NCBI RefSeq assembly: GCF_002999335.1
Contig: NW_020312546.1
Coordinates: 124,001-188,000, forward strand
Length of the DNA stretch: 64,000 bases
Reading direction: 5' to 3'
Source of the DNA: Cyclospora cayetanensis
Taxonomy: Eukaryota; Apicomplexa; Conoidasida; Eucoccidiorida; Eimeriidae
Below, one piece after another: positions 60,196 to 64,000 of the stretch. Each line of letters begins with the position of its first letter. Position 1 is the first letter of the stretch. Position numbers and translations under genes: made by a program. Under the pieces are notes generated by a model. The model was not told the origin of the DNA and made no database searches. It saw only the letters and a program-made list of their open reading frames with translations.

Positions 60196-63100
60196 ATGCA
60201 GATCGTTCCTCTTCCCAGCCTCTGTTCCAGGGGAAATTCGACCCTTTCTGGCGGTGCTGTTTCCGCCTGTGGATCCTTAGTCCCCTCCTTTCCAGAGGGG
60301 CCTCCTGCTTTCAGCAGTTCAGAAAGCCAGCATGCGCAAGGGGGCGGCGTCAAGGAGGAGGAAGGCGGAGGAGGGGCGAACGCCCCTCCTCCCTCGAAAG
60401 CGGGAAGGGAAAAAGGCCGCCAAGCCACTGCGAGCAACCTGAAAGACAGAGCAGCCTTGCTAGATCCTTGGCAGCAGGCACTCAGCAGCAGCGATAGCGA
60501 GGACTGCGTCATCAGCAACGTGGTCAGACTGCCTCCCCGCGAAAAAAAGACAGCCGCCGCGCAAACTTGGAGCGCCATGCGTCTTTTCACATGGGGGGAG
60601 TCTCTCAAGGCTATGTGGCGCTCTCTCCGACGCTGGATGCTCTGCATCTTCATGGCGGCTTGCATCGTCACGTGGCTCCAGGGGCCCCCAGAAGGGCCTG
60701 TTGGGGGCCCCCTAGGCGAGCGATTTCCCGCAGGCGACAATACGGGCTATAAAGGCTCCACTTGGCGGAAGGACAAGGCGTGCGGAGTCGAGTTGCGCAC
60801 AACAGACACGGGTAAAATATGCTGGCAGGGTAGAAAAGGCAACCCCAACACGCGGGGGGAGAAGGGACCGCAGGGGAGGAAGGGAGAAAGTGTGTGTCTG
60901 TGAAGGAAGGAGAGAGGGAGGGAGAAAGTGCGTGTCTGTGAAGGAAGGAGAGAGGGAGGGAGAAAGTGCGTGTCTGTGAAGGAAGGAGAGAGGGAGGGAG
61001 AAAGTGCGTGTCTGTGAAGGAAGGAGAGGGTGTGAAAAGGAGGATGAGGATAATAGAAAATAATACGATGATATTTGAGAAAGGAAGATGAGGATAATAG
61101 AAAATAATGCGATGATATTTGAGAGTGCATGGATTTTTGGTCTGTACAGACGAGGGGAATACCGTGGAGAGGGGCATAGGGTGTGGCATGGGGGGTGTGT
61201 GTATGGGGTGTATGTGCTCTCAGCGTATGCTGCTTTGCTAAATCGAGATATGATGCGATCGCTCGCTCCTGCTTCCTCTGCAGCCTTTTTGGCTCTTTGG
61301 GAGTACTTTTTTGCCCCCTATCGACCGCTGTATGGATTGCCTCCTGAGGACGGAGAGGCAGAAGATGCAAGCGCAGATGACGGCTTATTGGGGGGGTCCC
61401 TGCTGGCGGGAGAGGGTGAAGCAGCCAGTATTTCTTCCCCGCTCGACGCGGAGAAGGCGAAGTCTTTGAGGGAGTTCAAGAGGGAGCAATTCTTCTTGTT
61501 TGGTCATGAGGAAGGCTGTGATTTTCGCGTGCAGAAGAAAGCCTCGGCCTCTAGCGGTGGCTCAAATCCTCTCGTCCCCTTGTTTCCTGTTGCCGTTCCG
61601 AGGAGGGTTGCGCCTGTTCTCTATCTGTCGACGGCAGGAGACGCGGCAACGCCGAGGGAGGGGAGGGTGGCTATAGCAGGAGCAGCAGGGGGCATGGGAG
61701 TAGCAGGAGAAAGTGTACAGGGAGAAGGAATAGGAGCAGAAGAAAGGGCAGTAACGGAAGAAAGGGCAGTAACGGAAGAAAGGGCAGTAACGGAAGAAAG
61801 GGCAGTAACAGAAGGCGTTTCTTGGAACGACATCGCATCTGGGGAACCTCGTGTTTTTGAGCAGAAGCTGCCTAGCTCCGGGAGGTTACAGGTTCGCAGA
61901 GATAGGGCATTGTCTCCGCAGTCCGTTGTTGTATCGCTTGTGCATCGCCTCTGTCCGAAGAGAAATATGCCGCAGCATCGCAAGTCGACTACCATTGTGA
62001 GCGGCTTGTGGCACCTGCCACCTCCCGCGCTTGCGCCCTTTAAGAATGCAGAGGAATATATGCGTCAATTCAGAACTGGACTTGACCTCTTTCGGGATCA
62101 GGCAGTCGTCTTTTTCACGGACGCGTGGTATATGCCTCTTGTGCGTTCTTCCATCAAGGAGATGGAAGATCGTCTGGCGGCAGAAACAGAGGGTGCCCCT
62201 TCTGCGCTGCATTTCTGTGTAATTCCCCTCGAGTTAGATCAGCTGCCATACGCCTCGCTGAGCAGCAGCGTGCGGATAGCCGCTTCTGCGGCTATTCGAG
62301 ACCCTCGTGTGGATGTCGGCTGGTGGAATCATCCGTATTATAATGAGCAGTACTACATCGTGCAAAGCAGCAAACTCGCGCTGGTAGCCGAGGTTGCGCT
62401 GGCGAACCCGTTCCAGTCCGCCTTCTTCATGTGGCTAGATCCACCCAAGAGGGAGTACTACCCAACTTCGCCAGCAGGCGTGTCTGGGTTCCTGGATGGC
62501 GATTTTCTCGAGAAACACGTCAAACGCGGCGCTCTGCTTATGCAGCAGACACCGCAAAGAATTCTCGACGGGCCCTGGAGTATGCCGTGCCATAAGGGAG
62601 TCTTCGGCTCGCACGCCAAGTACCAACCAGGTGTCGTGGGTGGTATCTTGGGAGGAACCAAAGAAGCTATCCAGCTGTGAGCAGTCGACACTTTAAGATA
62701 TATATATACATAAATGTATCTATGTTTATATGTATATTTATGTTTTTGAATGGAGAGAGAAAGTGGAAGCGAGAGAGATATATCGGTATTAATCGAGGGA
62801 GATTTCTACGTATAAAGAGAGGGATACGGGGGAAAAGGGGGTTCTGCGGCGCTCAGAGCGCTCCTCAAGATCTGATCATTCTTTTTGGCAAAGAAGGGGG
62901 TAGTGGGGGCGGGTGTTTGTGTGGTGTGAAAGCGTGAAGAGCTGGGAACGTGAGATTTCAGAGGAAGGGCGGCAGAGAGACAGCGAGAGAGCGCCTTTAA
63001 AATACAACTGGGCGGTTTGTCCTTCACCCGTGTATGGATTCCTTGCTTGTGATGTGCTCTGTGCGCCGTTTTTGTCGCAGCGCTTTTCCAATATGGGATT

Positions 63101-63417
63101 CAGCTTTGCGGGCTATCTTGTCGCTTTCCCTTCTGAACGACGAGCAGCACCTCCACACGCTTACTGCATGCTGGTTTCCAATGCTCTTCCACGTGGCCCC
63201 CTACCATCCCCAGTGCAAGCCGCACTTTCTCTGCCTCCCCAGTTTGCTGGCTTCGGTGCACCCGCATGCAGACCACGCATGGGGCTTGACGGGGTTGGCT
63301 TCCCCATCAGGGAACTTAAAACATAGAACCGCACGGCAAGACTATGCTTTCCGCATCATCACCGAGACGGACATCCCAGAAGCTGCCTATACTGCCCTTG
63401 ACGAATTAGCGAATTAA
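60196..63417 (+). CDS. Type II membrane protein with HtrL/YibB-like (putative glycosyltransferase) domain
   Basis: Three exons in phase: 60196-60811, 61284-62676 and 63081-63417, giving 781 residues. A Ser/Pro/Gly-rich cytosolic N-terminus ends in a single membrane segment at about 147-162 (RRWMLCIFMAACIVTWLQ), so the rest should face the Golgi/ER lumen. The lumenal domain carries LDLFRDQAVVFFTDAWYMPL, then DVGWWNHPYYNEQYYIVQSS, then VALANPFQSAFFMWLDPP, then YQPGVVGGILGGTKEAIQL. The last exon has LSLLNDEQHLHTLTACWFPM. An NPF...F.W.D motif, a GG(I/F).GG..E.I motif and a D(D/E)Q segment in this order are what I recall of the HtrL/YibB family. A low-complexity insert at about residues 340-400 holds four EERAVTE-like repeats. 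Assignment is by motif order only. Confidence 0.65.
60888..61115. repeat. Two intronic minisatellites (37-base x4, about 44-base x2)
   Basis: Four copies of a 37-base unit (GAAAGTGYGTGTCTGTGAAG then GAAGGAGAGAGGGAGGGA) at 60888-61030. Two copies follow of a unit containing GATGAGGATAATAGAAAATA at 61042-61125. Both are in intron 1 of the HtrL-like gene. Confidence 0.9.
61736..61822 (+). repeat. In-frame 21-base repeat (EERAVTE)n
   Basis: Four tandem copies of a 21-base unit (GAAGAAAGGGCAGTAACG), encoding a charged seven-residue repeat inside the lumenal region of the HtrL-like protein. Confidence 0.9.
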
Positions 63418-64000
63418 TTTAAGATGCAGTCATGTCTACAGCTCTCAGCGCGCGCCACGGCAGCAGCACTGATAGAGCTGGCGTCACATCGGCAGCAACT
63501 TCGGTCTGAATCGCAGCCGGCAACCGAAGGCAGCCCTCATAGGAAGAATGGGAAAAAGCACTGCAGCTGGTTACAGTTTCGCTGTGTCTTACATGCTTCC
63601 TAAAAAGGTTCCCCTTTTCCAGGACGCCCATTGTCAGCTGCTTATGAGCGCGCGTCCATATATGCAGCACCCGCACCACTTGTAACGGTACGCAGTGGTG
63701 CTGCTTCTGCTGCCACAGCAGCGGATCCACCCTTTTATGTATTTTCTGTATTGAGGTAGTCCTCTTGGCCCTTTTTACTCACGCAGCGAACATTTTCAAA
63801 TGAGAACTTCCACAGCTTGGAGGGGCGTGCATAAGTGCCACCCTCCCTCGACCCCCACCGGGGGCGGAAGGGCGTGGCGATTTGCCATGCAGCAAAATAA
63901 CTGAACGGGCGCCTTTTCTATTCACTCATTAAATTGTTCAAAGCTGGCCCTAGGGTACAGCTCTTATGCGCTGAGAGAGAGTGAGAGAGAAGGGGGGAAG
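63418..64000. other. 3' flank of the HtrL-like gene
   Basis: No gene recognised. Short GA run at the extreme right edge (63973-63990). Confidence 0.5.

Overview
The window looks like nuclear DNA of an apicomplexan parasite of the coccidian group, most likely Eimeria or a close relative. That inference rests on intron-rich genes with ordinary GT-AG introns, long CAG-derived glutamine and alanine runs inside proteins, abundant (TGTATG)n, (CA)n and (GA)n arrays in introns, and a membrane-anchored cyclic-nucleotide phosphodiesterase of the apicomplexan kind. There are no operons, bacterial ribosome-binding sites, CRISPR arrays, insertion sequences or rRNA/tRNA genes that I can recognise. Exon models were built by hand from splice signals, reading-frame phase and protein-family knowledge. 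No transcript data or database search was available.

Left third. The minus strand carries the N-lobe of a Ser/Thr protein kinase (442-1320, running off the left edge). Next is a large unrecognised coiled-coil and membrane protein (about 5042-10459, possibly continuing to 3238). A small plus-strand candidate membrane protein lies at 10723-11568. A long minus-strand TBC-domain Rab-GAP (about 12010-20655) has a polyglutamine N-terminus and a coiled-coil tail.

Middle. On the plus strand are ribosomal protein L26 (21948-23480) and a four-pass tetraspanin-like membrane protein (24127-25340). Prefoldin subunit 6 (25915-27228, minus) shares a short divergent upstream region with a second TBC-domain Rab-GAP (27892-32260, plus). 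A secreted Gln/Ala-rich protein follows (35612-38856, plus).

Right third. An 18-exon minus-strand gene (40982-52583) encodes a polytopic cyclic-nucleotide phosphodiesterase with its catalytic residues intact. Ribosomal protein L18a (54418-55462, minus) lies upstream of it. Near the right edge a plus-strand gene (60196-63417) encodes a type II membrane protein resembling the HtrL/YibB family of putative glycosyltransferases.

Themes. Two Rab-GAPs (membrane traffic), a cyclic-nucleotide phosphodiesterase and a kinase (signalling), a prefoldin chaperone subunit and two 60S ribosomal proteins sit together without obvious clustering by function. The non-coding DNA is unusual for its density of tandem repeats and for several short, perfect hairpins placed in introns and gene ends.
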